Positions 24,202-35,431 are shown, counted from the stretch's first letter. The stretch: DNA of 53,895 bases from Candidatus Acetothermia bacterium (GCA_016179105.1 JACOSB010000043.1:1-53895); one strand, 5' to 3'. The notes: generated by a model from the sequence alone, not told the origin. A program made the numbers and translations.

Positions 24202-27200
24202 ATGCGCCATCAATTTACATTTAGGCGAGCAGTATATGCAAGCTTGGTGGGTTCCTGGCTCTTGCTAGTGTGCTGGGCGAGTGGAGCTTGGGCCCAGGGG
24301 GTAGGCTTTGGCCCCCGCCACCGGACGGGCATAATCCGAAGATCCAGCGGGTGCTTGAGGGGCTTATGGCTGAGGTGCGTGCGGGCCAGTCCCCACCGCA
24401 ATCGTCGCTGTTCAGTTCAAATGACAGCTTGTTCGGCTTAAGCATCCAAGGGGATCGGATTCAGGTGGTCATCGAAGCGGTGTCGGAGGCCGCGGTTTCA
24501 GGGGTTAGAGAGAAGGTGAACCAGCTAGGCGGGCGAGTGGAGCTCATGTACCAAAATCTGATCCAGGCCTTCGTTCCCATTCGTGCCTTAGAGAACTTGG
24601 CCGCTCTCGGGGAGGTCGTCTTCATTCGCTTGCCTGTCCAAGCCCAAAGAACTGAGGAAACGATTGTGAGCACGGCTCAAGGCAACGTCGTCAGCGAAGG
24701 AGCTTCGCTGATCGGAGCCCCAGCGTGGCAGCGCGCTGGCTTAACCGGCAAAGGCGTTAAGGTTGGCATTATCGATTCCTTCAGGGGCTATGAACGGCTG
24801 ATCGGTACAGAACTGCCCTCCCGAGATCGCCTCATCACACGCTCCTTCCTCCCAGGCGGAGGCATGTATGACCCGACTGAAGCGGAGGATGAGGCCGTCC
24901 ATGGGACAGCCGTGGCTGAAGTCGTCTACGACATAGCTCCGGAGGCAACATTCTATCTAGTAGCCACCAGAACAGACGTCGAATACCGCCTGGGCCAGCA
25001 ATGGCTGATCGACCAAGGGGTGGATGTCATTAGTGAATCGATAGACTTTGACTCTGGCTGCTTTCGCGGCGGTGGTCAGTTTGAACCTCTATATGAGCAG
25101 GCCCGCAAGCACAGGATTTTTCATTCCGCAGCGGCAGGCAATAACGCCGGCAGCCATTGGGAGGGAACCTTTACTGATCAGAATGGCAACGACCTGCATG
25201 AATTTGCTCCGGGTCATGAAGACATTACCATTGAGGCCGAGCTGGTTGAGGGTGAGATTCGCGGGCAGAGGATGCCGGTAGCCAAATTTGATTTCGTTTT
25301 AAGTTGGGATGCCCCCTGTACTGGAGCCAGTAATGATTACGATCTACTGATCTTCCGTCCAGGTAGAAATGACCCTTTTAGAGCCGATTGGGTCTGGGGG
25401 GAAGGCGTTCCGATCAAGGAAGCTCTGTGGACTTTCGGCTTTCCGAATGACCACGTTGGCGATCGGAAGACTTTCAGAGTAATGCTCCAAAAGCGGCCGG
25501 GGGCCAATCCCACTCGCTTTGATATCGTTGCAGAGACGTGTGATCTCTGTAGAAGAATTGAGTACGTCGAGCCCCAGGGCAGTATCAGCATCCTAGAACC
25601 AGCTATCTCGCCCAATGTGATGACCGTGGGTGCAGCCCACCATGATCCGAGCAGCTGTCCTACAACTTACTGTCCTGGAGGCCTGTTGTTCTACAGCAAT
25701 CGCGGGCCCACTAAAGATGGCCGCATCAAGCCGGATATTACCGCGCCCAGTCACGTCTCGACCGTCAGCTACGGGCCCTTTGTCCGTCGGAGAGATCAAG
25801 GATTCACAGGCACATCAGCGGCCCAGCCACACGTGGCCGGGGCAGCCGCACTGGTCAAGCAAGCGTTCCCCAACTTTGGGCCGGCCGAGATCCAGCGCTT
25901 TCTCGAAGCACGTGCGGAGGATCGCGGGCCCCCCGGCAAGGACAACGATTGGGGCGCGGGCTTCCTCCTCTTGGGCCAAGTCCCTAGCCAAGTCAATAAA
26001 CCCACCGCACCGAGCTCGCTTCAAGCGACCGCTCGCGGGCCACGCGATATCTCGCTCATCTGGCGCGATAACTCTACGAACGAAGACGGCTTCAAAATTG
26101 AGCGTCGCCTGCAGAGCGATCCTATCGCAAACTATGCAGAAATCACTCGGGTCGGCCCCAGCGCGACCAGTTTCTCCGATACGACCGTGCTGCCGGCCAC
26201 GGCTTACTGTTACCGTGTACGCGCTTTCAACCGCGACGGCGACTCGGATTATTCCAACGAGAGCTGCGCCACAACGCCCTCCGAAAATCGACCGCCAGTT
26301 GCTAACGCTGGGCCAGACCAAACGGTGACAGCCGGTGCGACCGTCCAGCTCGATGGCAGTAAATCGAGCGATCCTGATGGCGATAAGCTCACGTACACTT
26401 GGCGCTTTGTCAGCCTACCCGGCAACAGCCAGGCTAAGCTCTCCGATCCGAACATCATCAACCCCACGTTCGTCGCGGATTTCGCGGGCGAATATCTGAT
26501 CGAGCTAACCGTCGATGATGGCAAGGACGGACGAGCCTCGGCGCGCGTGAAGATCACAGCCACTGCCTCTGTCTCCCTAGTCAGCTTCGAGGCCAAGATG
26601 GACCAGGGCGTCTTCGCGCGTGTCGAGCTACCCACTGCTATCCGGCAGCAGCTGCCTACGGGCGTGCGCTTCGAAGAGCGCCCCAACACGACACGAGGAG
26701 GTCGCACCAGCAATACGTTAGCAGATGTGGGCTTACAGTTGTCCAGCAGCACCGGCTCGATCTTCGGCACGCCGACCAAGCTCGGGGCCTTCCAGTTCTT
26801 GATGGAGGCTCTCCTCGATAACCGGGCCGTGGCCGAGATCTGGGTGATGATCACGATCACGCAGCCGGTCGCGTCGCCAACTCTCCAAGTCACCTCGGAC
26901 AAATTGACCTTCCGGGCAACGCTCGGCGGACCCAACCCGCCATCTCCAGTCTCTGCAGGTCAGCAATGCCGGAAGCGGCACGCTCAACTGGACCGCCGCA
27001 GCTGATAAACCCTGGATCACTGTCAGTCCCTTAAGTGGCAGTGCCCCACCAACTGCTACGCTGGCTGTGACTGTAAATATAGCCGGCTTCGGTGCTGGCT
27101 TACAAGAAGGTCGGGTCATCGTCGCCGCGACGGGAGCAGCGAACTCGACGCAGATCGTAACGGTGACGCTGCAAATCGCGGAACCGCTGTTGATGCCGAA

Positions 27201-27657
27201 CTTGCTGACGCTCAAGTTCACCCAGCTGTTCTTGGTGAGCGCCGGCTGGGGACGCGAACTGCGCGCCAGCTGTGTGGTCTACAAGAACGGCTCCGAATCC
27301 GTCGGAAAAGTTCAGCTGATGCTGGCGGGTGGAGCCACTCAAGAACACACCGTCCCGGTGGGCAGGGAAGTCTTAGTGTGTGGAGATCTCGCGTACGTAG
27401 AAAGCTTAGGCGAGCCGCGCCTCCTGGACGGACCGATTGTGGGGGCGAGACCGCTAGCGCTCAAGTTCAGTCGGCTGGAGCTGGCCGAGCCAGCGCGCTG
27501 GGAGCGCAGCGCTCGCGAAGGCTGTCTTGTTTTCAAAAACATTCGAGCTGAGGCAAATCCGCTGAAAGTTACGCTGAGTGACGGCTCGTTGCGTGAGTTC
27601 TCAGTCGCGCCGGGTCGGGAATTTTTCACCTGCAGCGATGTGATTCACCTCGAGTAG
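24202..27657 (+). pseudogene. Large secreted subtilase, two frameshifts
   Basis: GGAAGGAGG nine bases upstream sets the start at 24202 (signal peptide ending SGAWAQ). Three frames form one S8 protease of about 1150 residues. Prodomain at about 50-150; catalytic Asp in KVGIIDSFRG, His in VHGTAVAEVV, Asn in AAAGNNAGS, Ser in FTGTSAAQPHVAGAAAL. A fibronectin III-like domain (APSSLQATARGPRDISLIWR), a PKD-type domain (PPVANAGPDQTVTAGATVQLDG), a further sandwich and one BACON-type repeat follow. The end is a 130-residue double repeat (LTLKFTQLFLVSAGW / LALKFSRLELAEPARW). A base is missing in C5 at 24312-24316, and one is extra near 26946. The combined length 3456 nt is divisible by three. Either decay or sequencing error. 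Confidence 0.83.
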
Positions 27658-27889
27658 CTACCCACGGAGTCTATTCCAAAGTGGGGGCTAGGCGGCTAAG
27701 GGAAGAGCCGGGGGTGGCCCTAGCGAGAGTTGATCGAAGCAGCCAATTCGGCTCTCGTCAGACGGCCACCATTTCGGGCGACTCGTAGGGGTGCTAAATG
27801 CAACGCAGGAGGCGCTCAGATGCACCGCAAATTGGTTAGCGCAAGCCAGAGCGCTCATTTCGCAAATTCCACGCTAGAGGGGGATTAAG

Positions 27890-29953
27890 ATGATGTTCGC
27901 AAAGTTGAATCGTTGGCTAGGCCTGGCGTTGGTCATCAGCGTCGCATTCTGGTTAGTCGGTGGACCGGCTTCAAAATTCCTTGCGCAAGCACAAGATTGT
28001 AGTGTTTCCTTCTCCCTCAGTCCTTCGAAGGGAACCGCCCAGCCGGGCGGCACAACCCAATTTACTATCATGGGCACAGCACAGCAAGGGGCCTGTAACT
28101 GGATCTTCACCCCTACCTTTTCGCCTGACAATGACATTTCGATGACATTCGACCCGTCCAGCGCCGTCATCTCGCCCGGCCAAACAGTTACGTCTCAAGC
28201 GACGGTGTCAGTGGGAGCCAACACGCCCCCTGGCATCTACGAGTTGAGTATTGTCATCACGCTCGTCAAGCAATCACCCCCTGGCTACTTTCCCGAACCC
28301 CAGCCGCCAGTCACCAAGATCTTCACCTTGCAGGTCGGCCCTGGCGGAAGACCCGATCTTCGCGTCAATCCATCGAGCATCGACTTTGGCACTGTCAACG
28401 TCGGGCAATCAGCGCAACGACAGCTCACGATCTCCAACTTCGGCCAAGCCGATCTCTTTGTGAATTCGGTCACGATCCAAGGAGGGCCAAGCTCTGTCTT
28501 CTCCTTAGGCGTAGTCTTTACCGGCTTTACCTTACGTCCGAACCAGGCCGCCACAATCACGATATTCTGCAGCCCCCGGGCGTCAGGGACTTTCCAAGAC
28601 AATCTCATCATTCGCAGCAACGACCCAGCCAAGTCGACGATGGCTGTACCACTCAGGTGCAGTGGAATTAGTCCGTTTGATTTTGACCTGACGGTGACTC
28701 CCGGATCGCAGAGCGTAGTGGCTGGAGCCTCAACGAGTTATACAGTCAGAGTTACCTTGCGCAGTGGGACAGCGCAATCGGTGCAGCTGAGCGTGAGTGG
28801 CTTGCCATTGGGGGCCGGGAGGACATTCTCCCCGAGTTCAGTGACGCCCTCGGAATCCTCCACGTTGACGATCTCGACGACGAGCGGGACGGCACCGGGC
28901 AGGTATGACTTCACGGTCAGCGGCTCCGGCGGGGGTAGGACAAAGAATGCCTCTGCAACGCTGATCGTTCGGGACAATTTTGATTTCAGCTTATCCGCTT
29001 CGCCCACGTTGCGCCAAGTCGAAGCCGGTCGGTCGGTGTCCTATGACGTCACCGCGACTCTACTGAGTGGGCAGGCCCAGCCAGTTACTTTGACAGTTAC
29101 CGGCTTACCCCGTGACGTCCGGACCAGTTTTTCGGCGTCTACCGTGGTTCCCAGACCTAGCGGTGCGACATCGAGCTTGAGGATCGACACAGGTACAACC
29201 ACTCCGGCAGGCATCTACGAGATGACGATCAGCGGCACCAGCCTCGGGGGAATCGAAACGGGCGGGACTGTCATCAGGACGACTCGGATAACCCTAACGG
29301 TACAGCAGACGTTCGTGATCTCCGGGTTCAAGTTTGAAGACCTCAATGGCAATGGGATCTGGGACAAGGATCGCGAGCAAGGCCTCGATGGTTGGAAGAT
29401 CACGCTTCAAGGTCCTGGAGGGCCACGAGAAACTACGACGAAAGACGGTGGCCGTTTCGAGTTCATGGTGACTCGGCCGACTTCGGGGGAAGACAAATAC
29501 ACGCTGAGCGAAGAGTCGCGAGCGGGGTGGGTGCAGACAGCACCTCAATGTAGCAATAGAGCTGCGGGCAGTTGCACCGTGACCCGAACTGTGCGCCCTG
29601 CGGACGCAACAAATGTGGACGAAGGCCCTGTCCTCTTCGGCAACCAGAGGGCTCAGCTGCCACCGATTATAATCCTGGGATGCGAGTTCCGCGATCTCAA
29701 CCGCAACGGGCAGCGCGATCTTGGAGAACCCGGTCTTCACCTCTGGGAGATCTCTTTAACAGGGCCTGAGTCAGGGAAGACGATCACGGACATCACCGGA
29801 TGTTTTATGTTCACCGTGCAGACATCTGGGGTTTACACGGTGGCGGAAGAGCATCGTCAGGGTTGGGTGCCGACGACACCGACCAGTGTCACAGTGAAGG
29901 TGCCAGAGGCCGTTCCAGAGCTTATCTGGTTCGGCAACGATGTAGATCCTTAA
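27890..29953 (+). CDS. Secreted multidomain protein with SdrB-like repeats
   Basis: A 687-residue protein with GAGGGGG before the ATG and a signal peptide (GLALVISVAFWLVGG). Residues 150-265 form an ASPM-SPD-2-Hydin/choice-of-anchor-like domain (LRVNPSSIDFGTVNVGQSAQ). Two Ig-like repeats follow at about 265-365 and 365-470 (DLTVTPGSQSVVAGAS; DFSLSASPTLRQVEAGRS), ending in two SdrD B-like domains (GFKFEDLNGNGIWDKDREQG; GCEFRDLNRNGQRDLGEPGL) with the aspartate-rich turn that binds calcium in staphylococcal proteins. No LPXTG motif is present, so anchoring is unknown. It is likely a surface adhesin or extracellular structural protein. Confidence 0.82.
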   Translation: MMFAKLNRWLGLALVISVAFWLVGGPASKFLAQAQDCSVSFSLSPSKGTAQPGGTTQFTIMGTAQQGACNWIFTPTFSPDNDISMTFDPSSAVISPGQTVTSQATVSVGANTPPGIYELSIVITLVKQSPPGYFPEPQPPVTKIFTLQVGPGGRPDLRVNPSSIDFGTVNVGQSAQRQLTISNFGQADLFVNSVTIQGGPSSVFSLGVVFTGFTLRPNQAATITIFCSPRASGTFQDNLIIRSNDPAKSTMAVPLRCSGISPFDFDLTVTPGSQSVVAGASTSYTVRVTLRSGTAQSVQLSVSGLPLGAGRTFSPSSVTPSESSTLTISTTSGTAPGRYDFTVSGSGGGRTKNASATLIVRDNFDFSLSASPTLRQVEAGRSVSYDVTATLLSGQAQPVTLTVTGLPRDVRTSFSASTVVPRPSGATSSLRIDTGTTTPAGIYEMTISGTSLGGIETGGTVIRTTRITLTVQQTFVISGFKFEDLNGNGIWDKDREQGLDGWKITLQGPGGPRETTTKDGGRFEFMVTRPTSGEDKYTLSEESRAGWVQTAPQCSNRAAGSCTVTRTVRPADATNVDEGPVLFGNQRAQLPPIIILGCEFRDLNRNGQRDLGEPGLHLWEISLTGPESGKTITDITGCFMFTVQTSGVYTVAEEHRQGWVPTTPTSVTVKVPEAVPELIWFGNDVDP

Positions 29954-29980
29954 TAAGAATAAGAAAAGGAGAGATAGCGT

Positions 29981-30817
29981 ATGTTAGGTAAGTCGCCTTT
30001 GGGAAAGAGTCGGATCATCAGCGGGATCGGAGTGCTGCTACTGGTTGTAGCAGGTGGTTTGGCAGCGGCGCTGATCAAGCTGCCGGGAGCAGCAGCTCAA
30101 GCGCCGCAAGTGAAGTTCGTTTACTCAGTAAATTACGTATGCAATCCACCAGACGAAGCAGTTGTACCACAAACTCCAGACACACCGGAAACTAAGGCCC
30201 AATATAAGACGGTGATCGACGTCCAAAATCCTTATGGACGAGAGGTAACGCTCAATCGCCGAGTGGTGGTTGCTGGCTCTCCACCCTCTCCACCGCCACA
30301 GTCTGTCCCTGCTGACCGGACCATCCCATCAGGAGGTGTGCTGGAGTTCGGTTGCTCACCCTTTGGGGAGCCCCTACCCGGCGGTCACGGGCTCCTGATC
30401 TTAGAAAGCCTCCTTGATGTTAATGTTTCCGCCACATACACCAATTTCGTTCTGATCAAGAAGCTAGAAGTGGTGCCTGGGGATCAGAATGTTGTGGGTA
30501 AGGTCACACATTACGATAAATACATTTTCATAAGAAAGGCGCGGACCGGAACCGGACCTGAGGTAGCTCCTAACGTCCCTCGTGGCATACCCCAAGACAT
30601 TATACTGCCTTCGCAACCTGGTGTTCCCATTGACCCCCAGGCGGAGGTTGCAAGAGCAACAGGCGTACCACGCGATGAAATTCAGATCATCGATAGTAAG
30701 TATGGCGTTACTGCAACACTAGCTGCTACTCAGATTCAAGACGAAATAGCCCTTGCTATCGGTTCTGGCATCAGCATAGATGTCGAATACATACAGCCCA
30801 AGAGGGTGGAGAAGTAG
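29981..30817 (+). CDS. Secreted protein of unknown function
   Basis: A 278-residue protein starting MLGKSPLGKSRIISG. A hydrophobic segment (GIGVLLLVVAGGLAAALI) acts as signal peptide or anchor. The mature part begins QVKFVYSVNYVCNPP and is rich in beta-strand and proline; no family is recognised. Repeated Cys and a FGCSPFG turn suggest a folded extracellular domain. AAAGGAGA lies ten bases before the ATG. It starts 28 bases after the SdrB-like gene, probably in the same operon. Confidence 0.7.
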   Translation: MLGKSPLGKSRIISGIGVLLLVVAGGLAAALIKLPGAAAQAPQVKFVYSVNYVCNPPDEAVVPQTPDTPETKAQYKTVIDVQNPYGREVTLNRRVVVAGSPPSPPPQSVPADRTIPSGGVLEFGCSPFGEPLPGGHGLLILESLLDVNVSATYTNFVLIKKLEVVPGDQNVVGKVTHYDKYIFIRKARTGTGPEVAPNVPRGIPQDIILPSQPGVPIDPQAEVARATGVPRDEIQIIDSKYGVTATLAATQIQDEIALAIGSGISIDVEYIQPKRVEK

Positions 30818-30823
30818 AGACTT

Positions 30824-33536
30824 ATGAAACACGACGTCGCGCGGATGCAGCTCATTCGTGTGTGGACTAAAAAAGTTGTAATGAACCGTTTGAGGGCTAT
30901 AAGGATGGTCCTTTGGCTTCTGCTCGGAGCAGTTGCTCTGAGTGCTTTGGGGCAAGGTCAGACTGGCATCGCACCGGAGATTACGTCCATCTTTTTCCCG
31001 AGGCAGATTCGCGCTGACGGCAATCCCATCAGCGGGCTGGTCGGTTTCAAAGACGCCGATGGCGATGTGGCTAGGGCGGATTTCACCGTCATCGCCGCTA
31101 CGGATTTTCAGGCATTCACTGTCACGCCCGACGTCAAGGGCCAGAAAGAAGGGGCCTTCGAGTTCCAGCTCTCCACTCGCACGCCCCAGCGCGTTACTTT
31201 GCGCGTCACGCTGACCGACGAAGCAGGCAACAAGAGCGCACCCAAAGATTTCTCCTTTGAAGCCAAGGCCCTCCTACAGCCAGCTCTAAAAGTCAGCCCC
31301 CTTAGCTTGAGCTTCCAAGCCGCAGTCGGTGGATTTGCTCCAGCTAACCAATCCTTGACCATCACCAATGCCGGAGATGCCCCTCTCTCTTGGAGGGCGC
31401 AAGCGGACTCAAACTGGCTGACGCTCAGTCGCACCAGCGGCGGCCCCCTGGCTCCGAACGCTACGGAATCAGTCATGGTTTCTGTCAACCTCTCAGGCTT
31501 GAATGCGGGACAACAGCAGGGGCGCATCGTCATCACCGCCGAAGGTGCGCAAAACAGCCCCGCGACTGTCGCTGTCGCCCTCACCCTGGAGACACGCCCA
31601 GCGACCTTACAAGTCAGCCCCAGCGCATTAACCTTCCGCGCCACTGAAGGCGGCTCCGCCTCCGATTCGCAAACACTCCAGATCAGCAACACGGGCGGAC
31701 AGCCACTGAGCTGGGAGGCCACGACGGACGCTCCTTGGCTTCTCTTAGGCGCCACTCGAGGAGCTTTGCTACCCGGGCAAAGCACCGATGTGCGCGTCTT
31801 CATCAATATGAGCGGGCTAACTGCAGGCACACGCCAAGGGCGGATCACGATCACGGGAGCGGGCGCTCAAGGGAGCCCTGCAGTCGTAGAAGTTACGTTA
31901 ACAGTGGAAGTCAGGCCATCTGTGCTGCAGGTAAGCCCGAGCACATTAAGCTTCCAGGGACCGGCTGGAGGTGCGAGCCCTGCGCCCCAGACACTGACCA
32001 TCACCAACACTGGTGGGGGCACCTTGAATTGGGTCGCCAGCGCCGATCCCTCTTGGATTCAACTGAGTGCTACCACGGGGACGGCTCCCGCGACGTTGAC
32101 AGTTTCTGTTCAAGCGGCTGGACTATCTGCGGGGGCTTACGCGGGTCGTATCACTATCACTGCGGCAGGGCTCAAGGCAGCCCAGCGACCGTCACAGTGA
32201 GCTTGCAACTGGAGCAGGTCGGGCCTCGGACTCGAAGGTGCCGCAGGACTTCCCGACGATCCAAGCAGCGATTACTGCAGCCCGTGGAGGGGACACTATA
32301 CTCATCGCTCCCGGGACCTACAGCGAGAGCCTGAAGATCACGCAGAGTCTTACCCTGCAAGGTCAGAGTAGAGATGCCGTCACCCTCCAGGGAAACCGTC
32401 AGGATCCGACCGTCACCATCACTAGAGTGCAAGATGTGACGATCACGGATTTAACCATTCGCGATGGTAGCGGCGGTACTGGAGATCAGGGTCGTGGGGG
32501 TGGGCTTCACATCGAGGACTCCGCGGTTACCCTTCGCAATCTAATCGTGCGCAACAACCTGCGCAACGGCCTACTCGCTCGACGTTCTACACTGACCGTA
32601 CGGGATAGCCAATTCTCTTCCAACCAGTTTGACCCTGCTGGTAAGGTGGGACGTGGAATCACTCTGGTCCAATCCAACGCGACCATTGAGAACAGCACGA
32701 TCAGTGGCAACGCTGGAGGCGCAGTAGGTGTGTTAGGCTCGCAGGCTCAAATCCGGGGCAATTCCGTGACGGATAACGGTTTCGGCATCGATGTCTTCGA
32801 TAACGAGGGAAAGGCTTCCAAAGCGGTTATAGAGAACAATACTATCGCCCGGAATGTCGAGGAAGGTATCCTTGTGAGTGATAAGTCCGAAGCCGAGATC
32901 GTTAATAACCGCATCACTGATAACAAGCCCGATGCGAAGGGCGAGTTCGGGGATGGTATCGCGGTGGACAAGAATGGCCGAGCGACGATCCGCGATAACA
33001 CGATCTCGGACAATGCCGGCGTCGGTCTGGACTTGTCAGAAAACGCTCATGCCACTCTTGAGAACAACACCATCGCCCGGAATGTCGAGGATGGAATCTT
33101 TGTGACGGATAACTCCGAGGTCCAGATCCTCAACAACCGCATAATTGACACCAAGGCGAACGCGCAAGGTAAGTTTGGGCGAGGGATTGCTCTGACAGAT
33201 TCAGCTAGGGTCACTATCACTAGCAACACAATCACCGGTAACAAGGAATATGGCATTGGCTTAGGCCGTGCCGTGCAGGCCACCATTCTGAAAAACACGA
33301 TCAGTGACAACGGTGGCGGCATTTTCATCGGCTTTGGCGATGTGTCTGGGGAGACCGCTCAAGCTGAGATTTCCCAGAATACGATACAGAACAACAGCGA
33401 CTGTGGGGTGTTGGTGGATTCCGATGAACCTCAAATCAGAATCACCGGCCAAGGGAATAACATCACTGACAATCGCAGGGGAAATCTCTGCGGCGACATG
33501 TTCAAGTTCCCCCCGGGCTTCGGTGGCGGTAGATGA
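30824..33536 (+). pseudogene. BACON-repeat and parallel beta-helix protein, two frameshifts
   Basis: The first frame (to about 32170) carries a signal peptide, the shared module (PEITSIFFPRQIRADGNPI, FKDADGDV) and three BACON repeats (LKVSPLSLSFQAA, LQVSPSALTFRAT, LQVSPSTLSFQGP). A missing base in GGG at 32168-32170 shifts to AQGSPATVTVSLQLEQ. A second missing base, probably in GGG at 32221-32223, shifts to the C-terminal right-handed beta-helix (VPQDFPTIQAAI, then repeated NNTIARN, NTISDN, NRITDN). With two bases restored, 2715 nt encode 904 residues. The beta-helix resembles NosD/pectate-lyase-type proteins. ATG 30824 follows GGAGAAG; the paralogues suggest 30881 (MNRLRAIR) as the alternative. 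Confidence 0.78.
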
Positions 33537-33641
33537 GGCATGTGGAGATTCTAGATCAAACAAATACCTCGTTATCAGACTGTCTCAGTTCCGGGCGACA
33601 AAGGGAGTGACGAAACTCAAATCAATGAAGAAGAGATTACT

Positions 33642-34286
33642 ATGCGTGCTGAAATTCGTGCCAAATCGATCGCGACAGCAGAACTGAGTACACCCTGCAT
33701 CAGCTGCGGGAATAGGCCGGTCGTGGCGCACATCTTGCAGAAATACTACTCGCTTCTGTGGATTCCCTGTTTCCCCCTCAGGAAGGTAATGGCCACAGAA
33801 TGCGCGCATTGCAAGCAGACCCTAAGCGGTAAGGAACTACCCGCAGCCTACCAAGCCGAGATAAGCACCCAGATTCCATCCGCCAGAACACCCCGGTATA
33901 TGTTCACAGGGTTAGTCCTCGTCGTCTTGCTCGTTGGGCTCTTCATTTACATCGAAAACATTAACAAGCAAGACACGGCGAGGTATGTCACTGCTCCTCA
34001 AGTGAATGACTTCTATGTAGTAGATGCTCATGAAGTGCTGGGGATGGGGCAGACCAAATATAAGTATGAGGTGTTGAGAGTAAACTCTGTGCAGCCTGAT
34101 AGCATTGGATTTTTGGCCGGCAATTACCAGTACCAATCTGAGTACGGTGCACTTAAGGCGATTCAGGACGGAGACGTGAAAGCTGACGATTATTTCTTGA
34201 AGGTCGAGATACCCATCGAGAAAACAAGAATTCAGGCAATGCTGGTAAAGGGGTACATAACAAGCGTCACCAGAAACAATAAATAG
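33642..34286 (+). CDS. Zinc-ribbon membrane protein
   Basis: A 214-residue protein. Residues 18-60 carry two CxxC pairs (CISCGNRP and CAHCKQ), a zinc-ribbon knuckle with the intervening WIPCFPLRK seen in zinc-ribbon membrane proteins. One transmembrane helix at about 88-108 (FTGLVLVVLLVGLFIYI). The remaining 100 residues are extracytoplasmic and soluble, with no family recognised. It sits at the right edge of the cargo, between the beta-helix gene and the integrase. Confidence 0.7.
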   Translation: MRAEIRAKSIATAELSTPCISCGNRPVVAHILQKYYSLLWIPCFPLRKVMATECAHCKQTLSGKELPAAYQAEISTQIPSARTPRYMFTGLVLVVLLVGLFIYIENINKQDTARYVTAPQVNDFYVVDAHEVLGMGQTKYKYEVLRVNSVQPDSIGFLAGNYQYQSEYGALKAIQDGDVKADDYFLKVEIPIEKTRIQAMLVKGYITSVTRNNK

Positions 34287-34389
34287 ACAGCGTCGTACGC
34301 AAACTCACAGATCTCACCGGAGGGGATCACGATGCGCAAGGGCACATGCAAGCTTGCTCACAAAATAAAAGCCGCTAAAGAGGGGCAGT

Positions 34390-35334
34390 TCAAGCTCCTT
34401 CCAACAGCCTATCCACCGGGCTGGCTTTCGCGTGCGCTTCGCGTAATTGCGGTGCGGCTGCATTCACATAGCGCATTGCGGTCTGGACGTTCTCCCAGCC
34501 ATAAAGCCGCTGGAGCGTGAAGGCGTCCATGCCATTCTTGACAGCGAGAGCGGCAGAGACGTGACGCAGCTTGTGGGGAGAGAGCTTGACCTTAAGCCCT
34601 GACCGCTTCCCAATCTTGGCGACGATATCTTGCACAAACCTTGCCTTTAACGGCTCACCCGATCGAGTAATAAAGAGGGTATCTGCATACCCCGCCCTAA
34701 AGCCTCTCAATTCAACCCATTGACGCACCGCCTTCGCTGCCTTAGCTCCCATAAAGATAATCCGATCTTTGGCTCCCTTGCCGTGGACTTTCAGGGATCT
34801 CTGAACAAGGCTTACATCCGTCAGCTTCGCGGTGACCAGTTCATTGAGGCGCAAGCCACAATCAAGAAACAGGAGGAGCATCGCATAATTGCGGACTTCA
34901 TATTTCGTCTGGCGGCTACACGCCCTGAGCAGTGCTGTTACTTGACTCTCGTCGAGTGTGAACGGAAAGAGCTTCGCAACTTTCGGCGTCGGTATATCTT
35001 TCATAGGATTGCCCGCCACCAGCTGCTCACGCACGGCAAAGACGAAAAATGCGTGTAGCACACGATAAGTCATGCCTACGCTCGTTGGCTTAAACCCTCG
35101 ATCTACTAAAGACAGGAGATACTGTCGCAACAGAATTGCATTCAGGCGATCGAGAGGAGGATCACCCACATACTTCGAGAAGTTATCAAATACCCACTGA
35201 TAGAGCTTCAACGTCTGCCGACTGCGGCCATGCACACGAGCGTTTTGAATGAAAAACTCTCGCGCTTGAGTAAGTGTCGGAATACCCTCCGTGGACTGCG
35301 TCTGCCATGGGTCATTTTTGAGTGGATTTTGCAT
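34390..35334 (-). CDS. Tyrosine recombinase (integrase of the island)
   Basis: A 314-residue XerC/XerD-like integrase. The N-terminal SAM-like core-binding domain spans about 20-110 (QAREFFIQNARVHGRSRQTLKLYQ). The catalytic domain shows the first Arg in CGLRLNELV, HxxR as SPHKLRH, then GWENVQTAMRYV with the nucleophile Tyr. It would cut and rejoin the 41-bp repeats at 2848 and 35432 to insert or excise the island. The ATG at 35334 starts just before the recognisable domain; a TTG at 35382 could add 16 residues. The gene reads away from the nearby attachment site, with about 100 bp between them. Confidence 0.9.
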   Translation of the reverse strand: MQNPLKNDPWQTQSTEGIPTLTQAREFFIQNARVHGRSRQTLKLYQWVFDNFSKYVGDPPLDRLNAILLRQYLLSLVDRGFKPTSVGMTYRVLHAFFVFAVREQLVAGNPMKDIPTPKVAKLFPFTLDESQVTALLRACSRQTKYEVRNYAMLLLFLDCGLRLNELVTAKLTDVSLVQRSLKVHGKGAKDRIIFMGAKAAKAVRQWVELRGFRAGYADTLFITRSGEPLKARFVQDIVAKIGKRSGLKVKLSPHKLRHVSAALAVKNGMDAFTLQRLYGWENVQTAMRYVNAAAPQLREAHAKASPVDRLLEGA

Positions 35335-35431
35335 CTGCGTAAGAAGACGCACTGAGCTAAGATGTGACAGACAGCAAGGCAATTATTTCGATGTAAGCGA
35401 TAGGGAGTTTAAGCGCACATGACTTCCTGGG

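Noticed and set aside
27660..27889. Leader peptide or regulatory RNA before the SdrB-like gene
   Set aside because: There is an 18-codon frame at 27820 and a GC-rich hairpin (GCTAGG/CCTAGC), but neither has support beyond its presence.
34332..34520. Plus-strand frame with a good SD (MRKGTCKLAHKIK...)
   Set aside because: Most of it is antisense to the integrase gene. The first 18 codons could be the cut-off start of another gene, but there is too little to call.
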